A stretch of 64,000 nucleotides of DNA from NCBI GenBank assembly GCA_017307755.1, contig JAFKGQ010000008.1:62001-126000 (forward strand). The letters run 5' to 3'. The stretch comes from Chitinophagaceae bacterium (GTDB lineage Bacteria > Bacteroidota > Bacteroidia > Chitinophagales > Chitinophagaceae). A model generated the notes under the pieces. That model was not told the origin of the DNA and made no database searches. It saw only the letters and a program-made list of their open reading frames with translations. The translations under genes were made by a program, and so were the position numbers. Positions within the stretch are counted from its first letter, which is position 1; each line of letters opens with the position of its first letter. Below, in pieces: positions 52,577 through 62,986 of the stretch.

Positions 52577-54010
52577 TTAAAAGCCATACCCTATCCGGAA
52601 GATCACCGCCTGCGTCCTCGGCACCTGCCGATAGCTGAGGAAATCCCACAGCAGCTGTACCTTCGTCTTCTTGAACGCCCGGCTTTTCATCGACACTGTC
52701 TTGGTCACTCCGACGAGCCCGCTTTTCGTCCAGGTGGTCCAATCTCTCAACTGCTGAAACCTTGCAAATGGCGTCGTATGATTCAGTTCCAGACCGCCAG
52801 ATGCAAAAAAGCTTCCCTTGATTTTTATATCCACAAACGACCTCAACCCCGCCCCCTGACTGGAAAAGGCAATATGCTGAATGCCATTTCCCCATCCCAG
52901 TTTGTAGCTGGCTCCGATACCAATGGTGCTGCGGTCCGTGAGTTTATACCCCACAGAGAGCCCGAAGTCGGATACTGTAGGGAAGTAATAATTATTTCTC
53001 GTGGTCTGAAAATTAGTTCCATATTCCAGCCGGCGCCAGAAGCTTTTTGTCTTTTGATTATTCGGTTTGAAATCCGGCATGTCGATGTCCCCGCTGCCGG
53101 CACCGAGTTTGTTCAACTTGTCCTTGTAGCCATCCAGTTGTGACTGAGCGGATTGAAGATTGGCTTGGAGGGCAGCTTGTCCACCTGCGCCACCAGCGGC
53201 AACTTGCTGGTTGATCAATGCGGCTACCTGGTCACGAGTCTGCAGTCCGGCCAGGGTGGCGGGGTTTTGGTAATTGGCAGGGAGACTGAACAATCCGGCG
53301 AGTTGGGATTCTTTTTTCATAAAGTCCTGGAAGGCAGGCAATTTATTCAGCAGGCTTAATGCCTCTTTTGTCAACTTATCGGGATCGTTCAGCATTTCCT
53401 TATACGCCCGGATCTGCTGGGAATAATAGTAAACATCCTGGTTAAACCCCTGGTAATCCTTTCCTAATAACCCACTCAAATTCGTATGCTGCTGAACATA
53501 TTGGGATATCTGTTGCTTCCGTTCGCGGATATATTCCTTGACCTGCTCCGCGTCCTGCATCTTCGCCTGCAGGGATTGCAATTGTCTGAGAGATGCCAGC
53601 GCTTTCGGGTTGTCTCCCATAAATTTGAACATACCCTGCAACGAATCCGTATAGGCCTGGTATTCGCCGTTGAGCGCCAGGCTCCCGCTGCTGCCTGTGT
53701 CGCTGGTCAGTTTTTGGGAAAGAACAGCATATCGCGCTGCCGAGCCGGCAAACAGCGTCTTTGCCGCGTTGGAATCAACTTTGTATAATTTCCTGCGCAA
53801 CCGTTCTTCCCGCCGGGCCATTTTTTGTAAATATTTTTCCGTCTGGTGGGTGAACTGTGCATCAAGACTGGCCGTCTTGTGTTGTATCCGGTTGAAGAAT
53901 TTGGAAGGGAAGTTTGTAATAGCCGTAACCCTGCCAGGTTGATCCTGGGCAAAACAGGAATAAGGCAGGCAATAGAGCAGCAATAGGATTGCGCCCTGGA
54001 GTATTCTCAT
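52577..54010 (-). CDS. Coiled-coil outer-membrane protein of the Rhs module
   Basis: A 477-residue protein with a signal peptide. About residues 25-320 are helical and Gln/Leu/Lys-rich (TEKYLQKMARREERLRRKLY and others), suggesting long coiled coils. The last 150 residues look like a beta-barrel or strand-rich domain (FGLSVGYKLTDRSTIGIGAS, later GSFFASGGLELNH and the final AVIFRIGYGF). The order coiled-coil/barrel, Rhs-like, Rhs-core is continuous on one strand with gaps of about 20-27 bases, so it may help export or anchor the Rhs proteins. This is inference. Confidence 0.75.
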   Translation of the reverse strand: MRILQGAILLLLYCLPYSCFAQDQPGRVTAITNFPSKFFNRIQHKTASLDAQFTHQTEKYLQKMARREERLRRKLYKVDSNAAKTLFAGSAARYAVLSQKLTSDTGSSGSLALNGEYQAYTDSLQGMFKFMGDNPKALASLRQLQSLQAKMQDAEQVKEYIRERKQQISQYVQQHTNLSGLLGKDYQGFNQDVYYYSQQIRAYKEMLNDPDKLTKEALSLLNKLPAFQDFMKKESQLAGLFSLPANYQNPATLAGLQTRDQVAALINQQVAAGGAGGQAALQANLQSAQSQLDGYKDKLNKLGAGSGDIDMPDFKPNNQKTKSFWRRLEYGTNFQTTRNNYYFPTVSDFGLSVGYKLTDRSTIGIGASYKLGWGNGIQHIAFSSQGAGLRSFVDIKIKGSFFASGGLELNHTTPFARFQQLRDWTTWTKSGLVGVTKTVSMKSRAFKKTKVQLLWDFLSYRQVPRTQAVIFRIGYGF

Positions 54011-54172
54011 CATAGGTCAGTCTAAAAGTACACGCAGGGGGAGTGACCCTACGTATACATTAAACTAAAGTAAAGAAATTTTCGGCAATTGTCAATTAAG
54101 ATTTCACCAGCGTGTTGAAATTACCAATATCCGTGTCGATTTCGCACATAAGCGTGCAGCGCACCGAAAAAG

Positions 54173-55333
54173 TCATTTCTCCGGCGGCACCACCTGCATC
54201 AGCGCCGGGATGCTGCACGCGTCATAGGCAGACACAGGCGTCCCGGCCGGCGGCGGGGTTTTGTAATCCTTCCCCATAAGCCCGGTGGCCGAGCTCCGCT
54301 TACCATAGGCCGTATTGATATTCTTCCGCAGCCAGGGCAGATAGTCGGGCTTGTTACCGTCCTGTATCAGACGGATGATGTACTGCGCAAGGATCGCATT
54401 GTATACGCCCTGCTCCTCCCCTCCCTCAAAAGGGAGAATACCATTTACATCGCTCATCTTATTCTTTGTATAATCCGCCGCCAGCACCGCATCGTTCAGA
54501 TAGGCCGCATCGCCCGTCTTCTTATACAACATCACCGCGGCCCCGATACAGCTGGCCTGGTTATAGGTATGCGGGGTCCAGTCGGCGGGGTTATTGTCAA
54601 CTTTATTGTCGGCCACCGCACCGGTGCTGTTATTAAATAAATTAGTCCTCGCCCAGTTGTATACGCCGACAGCCTTCGTGGCATAATCCTCGTCCTTGGT
54701 AATATTATACAAGGTCATAGCCCCGATGACAGTGGGATAATTGATACAGGCTGTCTTACCCCGTTGTTTCCAGGCCCATTCCATTCCTCCCGTGGCAGGG
54801 TCATAGGAGCCTACCCGCCCTAGCGAAGCATCCCCATTCCATACGAAGTTGAAACCCGCTTTGGCATGGTCCAGGTATTTCTGATCCCCGGTGGTTTCAT
54901 ATGCCCGGGCCAGCGCGATGATCCACCACATCATATCGTCCCAGATAAACCATTTATCCTGGTTCGTCCAGTCATACCCGGCATATTGTTGATAGTTTCC
55001 CTGGTAGATATCCTCTATCAATTGCTTGTACTGCGCATCCCCCGTCCGCCGCCAGGCATTCATCGCCATATCAAAATAGATGGCCTGTGTCCAGATGGCG
55101 GCGATACCGCTCTTGTCGGACGCCCGGTAATAAAGCTTGGCTCCGGAGTTATACAGGTATTTATTAAAATCATTGTACGCGGAAGTAGCGTTATTCGCAG
55201 TAAAAGACACAACAGTGTTGTTACCCGATGTGTCTACCACGGGCGGTGTGCTGCTGTTGCTTTTCCCGCATGAGACAACGGAAACCCCAAGCAAAAAGGT
55301 AAGCATCCGGAATTTGACAGAAACAGACTTCAT
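54173..55333 (-). CDS. GH76 alpha-1,6-mannanase-type lipoprotein
   Basis: A 386-residue enzyme with an (alpha/alpha)6 barrel. The lipobox VSVVSC places Cys22 as lipid anchor. The catalytic pair is Asp132-Asp133 in FIWDDMMWW, and TACINYPTVIGAMTLYNITK and LPFEGGEEQGVYNAILAQYI are family helices. GH76 enzymes cut alpha-1,6-mannan backbones as found in yeast mannan. It starts one base after the IPT/NHL gene stop and is the last gene of the glycan locus. Confidence 0.9.
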   Translation of the reverse strand: MKSVSVKFRMLTFLLGVSVVSCGKSNSSTPPVVDTSGNNTVVSFTANNATSAYNDFNKYLYNSGAKLYYRASDKSGIAAIWTQAIYFDMAMNAWRRTGDAQYKQLIEDIYQGNYQQYAGYDWTNQDKWFIWDDMMWWIIALARAYETTGDQKYLDHAKAGFNFVWNGDASLGRVGSYDPATGGMEWAWKQRGKTACINYPTVIGAMTLYNITKDEDYATKAVGVYNWARTNLFNNSTGAVADNKVDNNPADWTPHTYNQASCIGAAVMLYKKTGDAAYLNDAVLAADYTKNKMSDVNGILPFEGGEEQGVYNAILAQYIIRLIQDGNKPDYLPWLRKNINTAYGKRSSATGLMGKDYKTPPPAGTPVSAYDACSIPALMQVVPPEK

Positions 55334-55334
55334 T

Positions 55335-56630
55335 TTATTGCAATATTATTTTCCTTATCCTGTTATTGCCCATGTCCAGCACATAAAAATCGTTGTTCTT
55401 ATCCACCGCAATACCCGTTGGCTGGTTGAACCGCGCATCGCTGTTGAACCCGTCGATATATCCCGTATTATCACCCACACCCGCAATGGTCGTCACAGTC
55501 CATGTATCGGGCGTCAGCATACGTACGCAGTTACTCTTGTCACCACCGCCCTGGCCGCTGACATAGAGGTTGCCTTTACTATCAAGGGCGGTCCCCCAGG
55601 GACGGGCAAAAGTAGCCGCAGTCCCTACTCCATCAGCCATACCGGACACATGGGAAGTGCCCGCGATCGCCACACCATTGTCAAATACATCGGTAGTCGC
55701 ATTGTAGGTGTATTTCCACACCTGCTGATCGTCATAGTGCGTTGCATATATATTCCCCTGAGGGTCCATGGTAATGGTACAGGGAAGGGAGTGGTTGATG
55801 GGTTTGTCCAGACTCCCGTTCTTCAGCCGATAAACACCATCGCCATAAAAATCACTCCAGTAGACAGCTCCTGTATTCTTATTGATGACCACCGAGGTCA
55901 GCTCATTATACCCGGCGCCGCTGCCGGACGCATAGGTAGACACCGTCCCGTCGGAGGCTATCTTACGGATGCTGTTCCCATTCCGTTCAGAAACATATAT
56001 ATTGCCGTCCTTGTCTATGGCGGTACCACAAGGGTTATTAAATTGGGCCGATCCGGCAGCGCCGTCCACATGGCCATTGATACCACTGCCCGCGATGGTG
56101 GACACGGTCCCATCGGCAGCGATCTTTCGGATCCGTTGATTACCGCCGTCGGCAACATAGACATTCAGCTTATCATCCACACACAACTGCCCCCTGACGC
56201 CATTGAAGTTAAAACTGGCGCCTGTGCCGATGCCGTCATTATACCCCCCCGTACCCGATCCGGCCAGCGTGATCACCTTGTAAGAATATGTGTAATTAAA
56301 AGAAGAGGCGCTGGCGCCGGACCCCTTGTCGATGGCGACCACGATGGGGCCGACATCCGTCTTTTGCGTAATGACAGCCATGATCTCATCGCCTTTTACC
56401 CCCACCACCAGCAAAGGGACCCCATTGATGGATACTTTCACCCGCGAAGTGTCGGTCACAAAATTGCCGCCTTTGATAAGTATTTCCGTACCAAGAGGGC
56501 CGGCCGCCGGTGAAAAGCTGGTGACAGTGATGGGTTTTGATGGATCATGGGTAAACCCATCGTTCTTCTTACAGCCAAATGAGGCGAAAAGAACAAAAAA
56601 TAATAATCCGTTTCTTATATGGACAAACAT
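55335..56630 (-). CDS. IPT/NHL-repeat lipoprotein
   Basis: A 431-residue lipoprotein with an IPT/TIG domain near the N-terminus (ITVTSFSPAAGPLGTEILIKG) and then NHL-type six-bladed repeats (VYVADGGNQRIRKIAADGTV, later IYVSERNGNSIRKIASDG). The lipobox ends in LFASFGC. It stands where SusE/F-type surface glycan-binding proteins usually do, between SusD and the hydrolase, so a glycan-binding role is inferred from context. Confidence 0.88.
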   Translation of the reverse strand: MFVHIRNGLLFFVLFASFGCKKNDGFTHDPSKPITVTSFSPAAGPLGTEILIKGGNFVTDTSRVKVSINGVPLLVVGVKGDEIMAVITQKTDVGPIVVAIDKGSGASASSFNYTYSYKVITLAGSGTGGYNDGIGTGASFNFNGVRGQLCVDDKLNVYVADGGNQRIRKIAADGTVSTIAGSGINGHVDGAAGSAQFNNPCGTAIDKDGNIYVSERNGNSIRKIASDGTVSTYASGSGAGYNELTSVVINKNTGAVYWSDFYGDGVYRLKNGSLDKPINHSLPCTITMDPQGNIYATHYDDQQVWKYTYNATTDVFDNGVAIAGTSHVSGMADGVGTAATFARPWGTALDSKGNLYVSGQGGGDKSNCVRMLTPDTWTVTTIAGVGDNTGYIDGFNSDARFNQPTGIAVDKNNDFYVLDMGNNRIRKIILQ

Positions 56631-56659
56631 AATTCAGTCTTTTTAAAAATTAAATGATC

Positions 56660-58465
56660 TCACCAGCCGGTGTTCTGCACCAACTGTTTGTCATTGTTTA
56701 CATCATTCGATGGTAGGGGAAAAAAATAATGCTGCTTTTTGAACACCCGGTTCTCAAACACGACAACCTTTGTAAAATCCGGCATGTCGGAATCTATGCT
56801 GAGGCCGTACATCGGACCGTTGTCCGTCTGTTCGGCGATCTTCCACCTGCGGACATCGAAGAACCTGTTGTTCTCAAATGCCAGCTCGACCCTGCGCTCT
56901 TTCCTCAGGGCAGTACGCATCTCATCCTGTGATGCCGGGGCCGGCAAGCCGGAAGATCCATACGTGGGTATACCTGCTCTCACGCGTATCAAATTCAAAT
57001 ACTTTAGTATATCCGCGTTCCCGGGATCCGACTCGTTGAGACATTCCGCATAGTTCAAATAGACTTCCGCCAGACGCAGCAAGGTCAAGGTCCTGTTATT
57101 AAAATCCCATTTGCCAAAACCCATGGCCTTACGGACGACATACCCTGTCCTGGAATAATCGTTGGACGTTTGTGAGTGACCGGAATTGCCATGATAGGTA
57201 AAGTCCGTATAGATCTTCCCATTCTGTGTATTTAACCAGAGACTATTGTGGTAAGTGATATTTACATAAAAGCGAGGCTCTCTGCCCACCCAGGGATTAT
57301 AGATAGACCTCGCCTGGTCGTCCAGCGGAGCCTGGAAAGTAGAGTATCCCGAGCTCTGATAGCCGGACAGCGGGTCATCGATGCTCCTGCCATTGGCCAT
57401 AAAGAAGGCATCCACCATATTCTGCGTGGCGTCGATGGCTGTACCGCCTCTGGAATCGTTGCCCCCGGGTGCGTCCTTATGAAAAGGCGTCAATGCATAC
57501 TGCCAGGGGCCGATGGAATTGCCCACCCGGACAAAAATGGCTTCCTTGTTCCAGTCCTTTATAATGGCGTTCTTACAGGACATATAGGGGTCGATGGCTC
57601 CGTTGCTCATGTCTATATTGAGATCGTACACGGAAGGCACGAACTGAGCAATAAAATCACGATAAGCGCCTGCGGCTGTTGCCCATTTGCCCGCATCATA
57701 GGTCTGGCTGATCAGTTGCTGTCCATCCTTATTTTTCATGGGAGCATAGTCGGTGTTGCCATTGAATAAGGGACTTGCCGCATACATCAGGGCCTGTGCG
57801 CGTATGGCGAGTGCGACGCCTTTTGTGATACGGCCTCCGTCCTGGTCCAGACTGGCGTACTGCACCGGCAGGTCCTGGGCGGCCTTTTGCAGCTCGCTCA
57901 CCACATAGGTGGTACAGGTATCATAGGGACTCCGGGGCACCTGCAGGTTGGCATCCACAGGCACGGGCTCCTCACCCATCAATACCACGGGACCATAGAT
58001 GCGCATGAGGTAGAAATAAAAGATCGCCCTCAACGCCCTGGCTTCCGCCTTGTGTTGCCTGATCTGGTCGGCCGATATGCCCTCAATTTTATCCGCCCTT
58101 TGCAAAAAAACGCTCGCCGCCCTGATGCCCTGGTAATAATGCGACCAGTAATCGTTCACCAGCCAGGTACTGGCGTCCCAGCTGCCGTTGTTCAGGTTAT
58201 TGGAGATCCTGTCCTGCCAGGTGAGCTCCGCCTCATCCGAAGCGCAGGTCCATACCCCCGCATTGGCATCCCCTCCAGCATCACGCTGACCGTATTCATC
58301 GGGCACGCGCAGATATACGTTCGCCAGGAACTGGTTGGCCGTCGGCCAGGTTTGGAAAGTTTTGTCGAGAGTCAGATTTTCATCCGGCACCTGGCTCAGA
58401 TATTTTTTACAAGAGGAAAAAAACAAGAGACATATGGCCGGCAATGTATAGAGTATCTTCTTCAT
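56660..58465 (-). CDS. SusD/RagB-type nutrient-binding lipoprotein
   Basis: A 601-residue surface lipoprotein (Cys19 after LLFFSS). TPR helices in the N-terminal half and the family landmarks AEARALRAIFYFYLMRIYG and LLRLAEVYLNYAEC are present, with RKERRVELAFENNRFFDVRR near the end. SusD caps the SusC pore and binds glycans. The gene follows susC by 19 bases. Confidence 0.93.
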   Translation of the reverse strand: MKKILYTLPAICLLFFSSCKKYLSQVPDENLTLDKTFQTWPTANQFLANVYLRVPDEYGQRDAGGDANAGVWTCASDEAELTWQDRISNNLNNGSWDASTWLVNDYWSHYYQGIRAASVFLQRADKIEGISADQIRQHKAEARALRAIFYFYLMRIYGPVVLMGEEPVPVDANLQVPRSPYDTCTTYVVSELQKAAQDLPVQYASLDQDGGRITKGVALAIRAQALMYAASPLFNGNTDYAPMKNKDGQQLISQTYDAGKWATAAGAYRDFIAQFVPSVYDLNIDMSNGAIDPYMSCKNAIIKDWNKEAIFVRVGNSIGPWQYALTPFHKDAPGGNDSRGGTAIDATQNMVDAFFMANGRSIDDPLSGYQSSGYSTFQAPLDDQARSIYNPWVGREPRFYVNITYHNSLWLNTQNGKIYTDFTYHGNSGHSQTSNDYSRTGYVVRKAMGFGKWDFNNRTLTLLRLAEVYLNYAECLNESDPGNADILKYLNLIRVRAGIPTYGSSGLPAPASQDEMRTALRKERRVELAFENNRFFDVRRWKIAEQTDNGPMYGLSIDSDMPDFTKVVVFENRVFKKQHYFFPLPSNDVNNDKQLVQNTGW

Positions 58466-58484
58466 TTTTTATTTGCCTTTTAGA

Positions 58485-61400
58485 TTAGAACTTGAGGTTG
58501 ACGCCCATGGTGATCGTTCTTACATTGGGATATGCGGTCCCATTCTTGGCGTTGCCGTCGTCGTTATTCAATTCAGGGTCCCATAGTTTAAACTTGCTAA
58601 ACGTCAGCAGATTTAAGCCCTGACAGTAAACCGCCGCATTCTTTACGCCCCATCTGCTCAGGAAGGTAGTGGGAAGGTTGTAAGATAATTGGGCCGTCTT
58701 AAGCCGCATAAAACTGATGTCCTTTACCCACCAGGAGCTGGTCTGGTAATTATTAAAGTTATTGGCATTCCCATAAGCCAGACGGGGATAGAATGCGCGC
58801 TGGTTGGGATGCTCGGGGGTCCATCTGTCGGCGGCAATGGCAAAAACATTACTCTGCTCTGCCGTAAAAGGATAAATGCCGTCGCCTTTGATATACCTGT
58901 CCGCACCCGTTACTCCCTGGAAGAAGACGGTGAGGTTAAATCCGCTGTAGCCGACGTTAAAGCCAAATCCGTATACGGTGGAAGGTACGTCGCCGCGACC
59001 GATATACGCCACGTCATGATAGTCGATCTTACCATCCCCGTTGAGGTCCTTGTAGCGGATATCCCCGGGCATGATATTGGACTTGTCACCCCCTGGCACC
59101 GGATGGTCATTGATATCCTTCTGGTCCACAAACAACCCATCCGCGATATAACCATATTCACCCAGGATATTATGCCCACGATGGTTCATCCACGGATAGT
59201 CCTGGGGAGGGAGATCATCCTGCAACAGTTTGTCCTTATTATAAGTAAAGCTGCCTCTTACGCCAAAGGTCACCCTTCCAAACCGTGTATTATATTCCAG
59301 GGTGGCATCGATGCCCTTGTTGTCCACCACCCCAAGGTTGCCGTACTGCTGTTCCGTCAAACCCATAAAGCTCACATTCGACGCTCGTGCCAGGAAAATG
59401 CCCTTACGGTGCTCTTTGAACACGTCGACGATCAGCGACAGCTGATTACCAAGCGTCTTGATCTCCATACCAAGGTCCTGCTTATGCGAAGTTGCCCAGC
59501 TGACATTGGAGCCATACCTGCTGATGGCAATGCCCCCTACGCCATTAAAATTGCCAAATGAATATCCGCCCGCGGTCCCGTTCATTTTGTCCAGGTAGAG
59601 GAATCGGAGATTGGGGTCGTTTACGCTCCCCTGCCCCACCACGCCGTCGGAGTATCTGAACTTGAGAAAGCTGATGGATCTCTTTAGACCGCCAAAGAAT
59701 TTTTCATTCGAGACGACCCAGCCGACGCCCCCCGCGGGGAACAGACCATACCGCTTAGAAGGACTAAAAAGCTCAGAGCCATTGTAACCCAGGTTACCTT
59801 CAAAGAAGTAACGGTCGTCATAGGAGTACATTACCCTGCCGGCCAGCCCAATATAGCGCTCAGGGATGCTGGTGAGATAGTCTCCAAAAGGGTTCTGTTT
59901 GCTGCTGGCATAAAAAAGAGCCAGCCCCGTGACATGGTGTCTGTCAAACCCCCTGTCATAGTTGACGGCGCCTTCAGTATAAAAGAGACGCTTACCGTTG
60001 TTATCACTGCTATATCCCAGGTAAGGAGAGGGAGAAATATAGGTCTTTGTCAAATTCAATGTACCGTCGGGGTTATGGGGGGAGTTCATATTGACAAACC
60101 AGGTATCCTCTCTCTTCCCTCTGTTGGTATTTGCCTCGTTATGCGTATCAAACGCCGCCATGGCTGTGACGCTCAGCCCCGGAGTGACCTCCGACAGGCT
60201 TTGGGTAAGCCGTACGTTCGCATTGATCTCATTGGTATTATTGCCACGGTAACCCCGGGTGACCAGGTCAGCATAAGGGTTTCTGAATCCGCCGTTGGGA
60301 GAGATGCCGGGTACAAGCCCGCCGGGATACATGACGGGATAGATGACAGGGGCGGCATCCATGGCGCTCTGGAAGATGGCTTGTGTGCTCAGCGCAGGAC
60401 CATTAAGATTGGAAAAATAGCCTTTCAGGTTGACGTCCAGCTTTGTGGTCCTGGTCAGGTTCAGGTTCAGATTGGTCGTAAAGTTATATCGCCTGTACTT
60501 CAGCGATGAATTGTACTTCTGAAGATCGTCCGTTTTGAGAAAACTGCTCTCTTCATAATAGGACAGCGATACATAATACTGGGCATTCTGCACGCCGCCG
60601 CTGGCATTGATATTCGCCCTCCGCATATGCCCCGTCTTGTTCAGCACCGCATCCAGCCAGTCTACGTTGGGATAGACCATCGGGTCAAGCCCGGAAGCCG
60701 TCTTATCTATATAATCCTGTGAATACATGGGCGCCTGGTTACGGGTGGTCAGGGCTTCATTCGCCAGGTGCATATAGCTGATGCCGTCCATCATCTTTGG
60801 TATCCTGGTAAATGTGTTCACCCCTTCGTTGTAATCGAGGAACACCTGCGGCTTACCAACTTTTCCACTCTTTGTCTTTACCAGTATCACACCATTGGCG
60901 CCCCGTACGCCATATACTGCCGTACCCGAAGCATCTTTTAAAATTGTAAAGGATTCCACGTCCTCGGGGTCGATATTATTAAAGTCGCGCTCGACGCCGT
61001 CCACCAGTATCAGCGGGTTGGTGCTATTGCCGGCTCCAAAGGTCGATATCCCCCTGATCCATACGTCGGCGGACGACTTACCCGGCTCGCCGCTGCGTTG
61101 CACCCCGATCACGCCGGAGATGCGGCCCGCCAGCATGGCCGACAGATTAGCCGTGGGCTGCTTTAGCTCTTCGACATTCAACGTAGACTGAGCGCCGATA
61201 AGACTGATCTTACGTTGCTTTCCAAAAGCCACCACCGCGACCTCCTCCAGATCCTTGCTCTGACCCGGCGACAGACGAACATTGATGGATGTTTGATTAC
61301 CCACTGCTATCTGCTGGGTAGCAAAGCCGATATAGCTGAATACCAACACCGTGGTGTCGTGATCCACGAGGATCTTATATCGCCCGTTGCCATCCGTGGA

Positions 61401-61853
61401 CGTCATGGTAGTGGACCCGTTGACCCCCACGGTAACGCCGCTCATCGGCTTGTTGTTGTCGTCGATGACCACGCCCGTGATCACCGTATCTTTCTTCACC
61501 GCGCTGCCGGCCGGCGAAGGGCCATTGCGGACCGCTTTCCGGCTGATGACAATGACCTTGTTTACTTCTTCATAGGCCAGGGATTTATCCTGTAATAATT
61601 TTTGCAGCACACTTTCCAGCGGCTCTTTTGTAAAAGAAAAATTGCCGACATGATAGGAGTTGAGTAGCTGCTTGTCATAAGCAAAAGAAACTTTGGTAAC
61701 TTTCCGGATTTCCCGGATGGCGGACTCGAGTGTGCCGCTCTTGATGGTCACTGTAACTGTCACTCCATTCAGGATCTGGCTCTCACCCGCATGCGCAGAC
61801 GAAAATACCAGCGCCATCAATAGAAGGTACAACATGGCAAGCTTTGCTTTCAT
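58485..61853 (-). CDS. SusC/RagA TonB-linked receptor with STN domain
   Basis: A 1122-residue outer-membrane receptor. After a signal peptide (about 22 residues) comes an STN domain (about 25-105; GTLESAIREIRKVTKVSFAY), a carboxypeptidase-regulatory domain (about 125-205; VTGVVIDDNNKPMSGVTVGV would be close to its start), a plug with VWIRGISTFGAGNSTNPLI and a 22-strand barrel ending in TMGVNLKF. An STN domain marks receptors that signal to a FecR anti-sigma, and one lies directly upstream on the same strand. Confidence 0.93.
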   Translation of the reverse strand: MKAKLAMLYLLLMALVFSSAHAGESQILNGVTVTVTIKSGTLESAIREIRKVTKVSFAYDKQLLNSYHVGNFSFTKEPLESVLQKLLQDKSLAYEEVNKVIVISRKAVRNGPSPAGSAVKKDTVITGVVIDDNNKPMSGVTVGVNGSTTMTSTDGNGRYKILVDHDTTVLVFSYIGFATQQIAVGNQTSINVRLSPGQSKDLEEVAVVAFGKQRKISLIGAQSTLNVEELKQPTANLSAMLAGRISGVIGVQRSGEPGKSSADVWIRGISTFGAGNSTNPLILVDGVERDFNNIDPEDVESFTILKDASGTAVYGVRGANGVILVKTKSGKVGKPQVFLDYNEGVNTFTRIPKMMDGISYMHLANEALTTRNQAPMYSQDYIDKTASGLDPMVYPNVDWLDAVLNKTGHMRRANINASGGVQNAQYYVSLSYYEESSFLKTDDLQKYNSSLKYRRYNFTTNLNLNLTRTTKLDVNLKGYFSNLNGPALSTQAIFQSAMDAAPVIYPVMYPGGLVPGISPNGGFRNPYADLVTRGYRGNNTNEINANVRLTQSLSEVTPGLSVTAMAAFDTHNEANTNRGKREDTWFVNMNSPHNPDGTLNLTKTYISPSPYLGYSSDNNGKRLFYTEGAVNYDRGFDRHHVTGLALFYASSKQNPFGDYLTSIPERYIGLAGRVMYSYDDRYFFEGNLGYNGSELFSPSKRYGLFPAGGVGWVVSNEKFFGGLKRSISFLKFRYSDGVVGQGSVNDPNLRFLYLDKMNGTAGGYSFGNFNGVGGIAISRYGSNVSWATSHKQDLGMEIKTLGNQLSLIVDVFKEHRKGIFLARASNVSFMGLTEQQYGNLGVVDNKGIDATLEYNTRFGRVTFGVRGSFTYNKDKLLQDDLPPQDYPWMNHRGHNILGEYGYIADGLFVDQKDINDHPVPGGDKSNIMPGDIRYKDLNGDGKIDYHDVAYIGRGDVPSTVYGFGFNVGYSGFNLTVFFQGVTGADRYIKGDGIYPFTAEQSNVFAIAADRWTPEHPNQRAFYPRLAYGNANNFNNYQTSSWWVKDISFMRLKTAQLSYNLPTTFLSRWGVKNAAVYCQGLNLLTFSKFKLWDPELNNDDGNAKNGTAYPNVRTITMGVNLKF

Positions 61854-61936
61854 ACTTTTAACGCTTTAGTTTGGTTGTTCAGGTGAACCACTATATCGAT
61901 TTAGCAAATGGCAACACCTCTCTGAATGATTGCTTT

Positions 61937-62911
61937 TTATTTGTACAAATAGATCGTTTTGTTCTTTTCCCTGATCTTCAGGTGGTGAATAGCCGCCAGC
62001 ACCTGTACAGCGGCCGTGGGCGACATGGAGGCAAGCAGTTCCGTAGTATATCTTGTATCTTTTATCGCATCGTCATCTGTTACGATGTCCGTCCCGAAAT
62101 TCTTTTTCATGATGGCGGCCATTTCATAAAAAGAAAGGTCGTTCAGCATCAATCTTCCCTGTTGCCAGGCTGTCATGGATTCGTCCAGGGGTATTTTTTT
62201 CCATTGGCTGCTGGTCCTGTTGAACACCAGCTCCTCTTCCTTTTCGAGCACGTCCAAAGTGGCCGTATCCCTCGCTACGCTGATCTTTCCGCTGACGACA
62301 CCGATACTTATATTATTCAGGGCAGCATAGGCGGATATAGAAAAGGAAGTCCCGAGCACCGTGGTGGTCAGGCCATCGCTGGCAATAATAAAGGGTCTTT
62401 GCGCATCGGTCTTTACATCAAAAAAGACCTGCCCATCCTGAAGGGTGATCTTCCTGTCGGTGGAAAAATCGTCTTGTACCTTGATCGTAGTTGCGGCATC
62501 CAGGGTCAGCCGGCTGCCGTCCTGGAGGGTGATGATCTTCTTTTCACCGACACCCGTTCTAAAAGTGGTGAACGCGATGAGATGGTTATCGCTTTTTTTA
62601 TGTAGGAGGAGGAATGTCACTGCCGCGGCGGCAATGACAAGGACCATGGCAGCTACCTTGGCATACGCCGGCAGCCTCCATATACGCCCGGAACGCTCAT
62701 CTATCACAGGCCGGACCTTCTCCCATATTTCCTGTTTTGCAGCGGCCGTCTCTTCCTCTGATATTGTTACAAGCGCTTCACTGTCAAATGACCTGTACCA
62801 GTTATCGACAGCGTTTATATCTTTTTCACCGGCATTGCCAAGTAGATACCGCTTGAGTATTTGCTTTATATTTTTTTCTTCCACCAGGAGCCTTTTACCT
62901 TCTATCTTCAA
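61937..62911 (-). CDS. FecR-family anti-sigma factor
   Basis: A 324-residue inner-membrane protein. Residues 1-80 are cytoplasmic, one membrane helix is at about 86-106 (AKVAAMVLVIAAAAVTFLLL), then the FecR domain (EKKIITLQDGSRLTLDAATT and GQVFFDVKTDAQRPFIIAS). The C-terminal DUF4974-like part (LNDLSFYEMAAIMKKNFGTD) is the STN-binding region. It should hold the sigma factor encoded just upstream. Confidence 0.93.
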   Translation of the reverse strand: MKIEGKRLLVEEKNIKQILKRYLLGNAGEKDINAVDNWYRSFDSEALVTISEEETAAAKQEIWEKVRPVIDERSGRIWRLPAYAKVAAMVLVIAAAAVTFLLLHKKSDNHLIAFTTFRTGVGEKKIITLQDGSRLTLDAATTIKVQDDFSTDRKITLQDGQVFFDVKTDAQRPFIIASDGLTTTVLGTSFSISAYAALNNISIGVVSGKISVARDTATLDVLEKEEELVFNRTSSQWKKIPLDESMTAWQQGRLMLNDLSFYEMAAIMKKNFGTDIVTDDDAIKDTRYTTELLASMSPTAAVQVLAAIHHLKIREKNKTIYLYK

Positions 62912-62986
62912 AAATGCGTTTTAGTACTAGCCTGTGCCGCATTTTTTTTCCCCACCCCTGGAGGACATTGCTAAAACACTGTTTTT

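Noticed and set aside
55137..56513. Long plus-strand frame (458 codons) opposite the NHL lipoprotein gene
   Set aside because: It is antisense to a well-supported repeat protein; its residues mirror the repeats and show no known domain.
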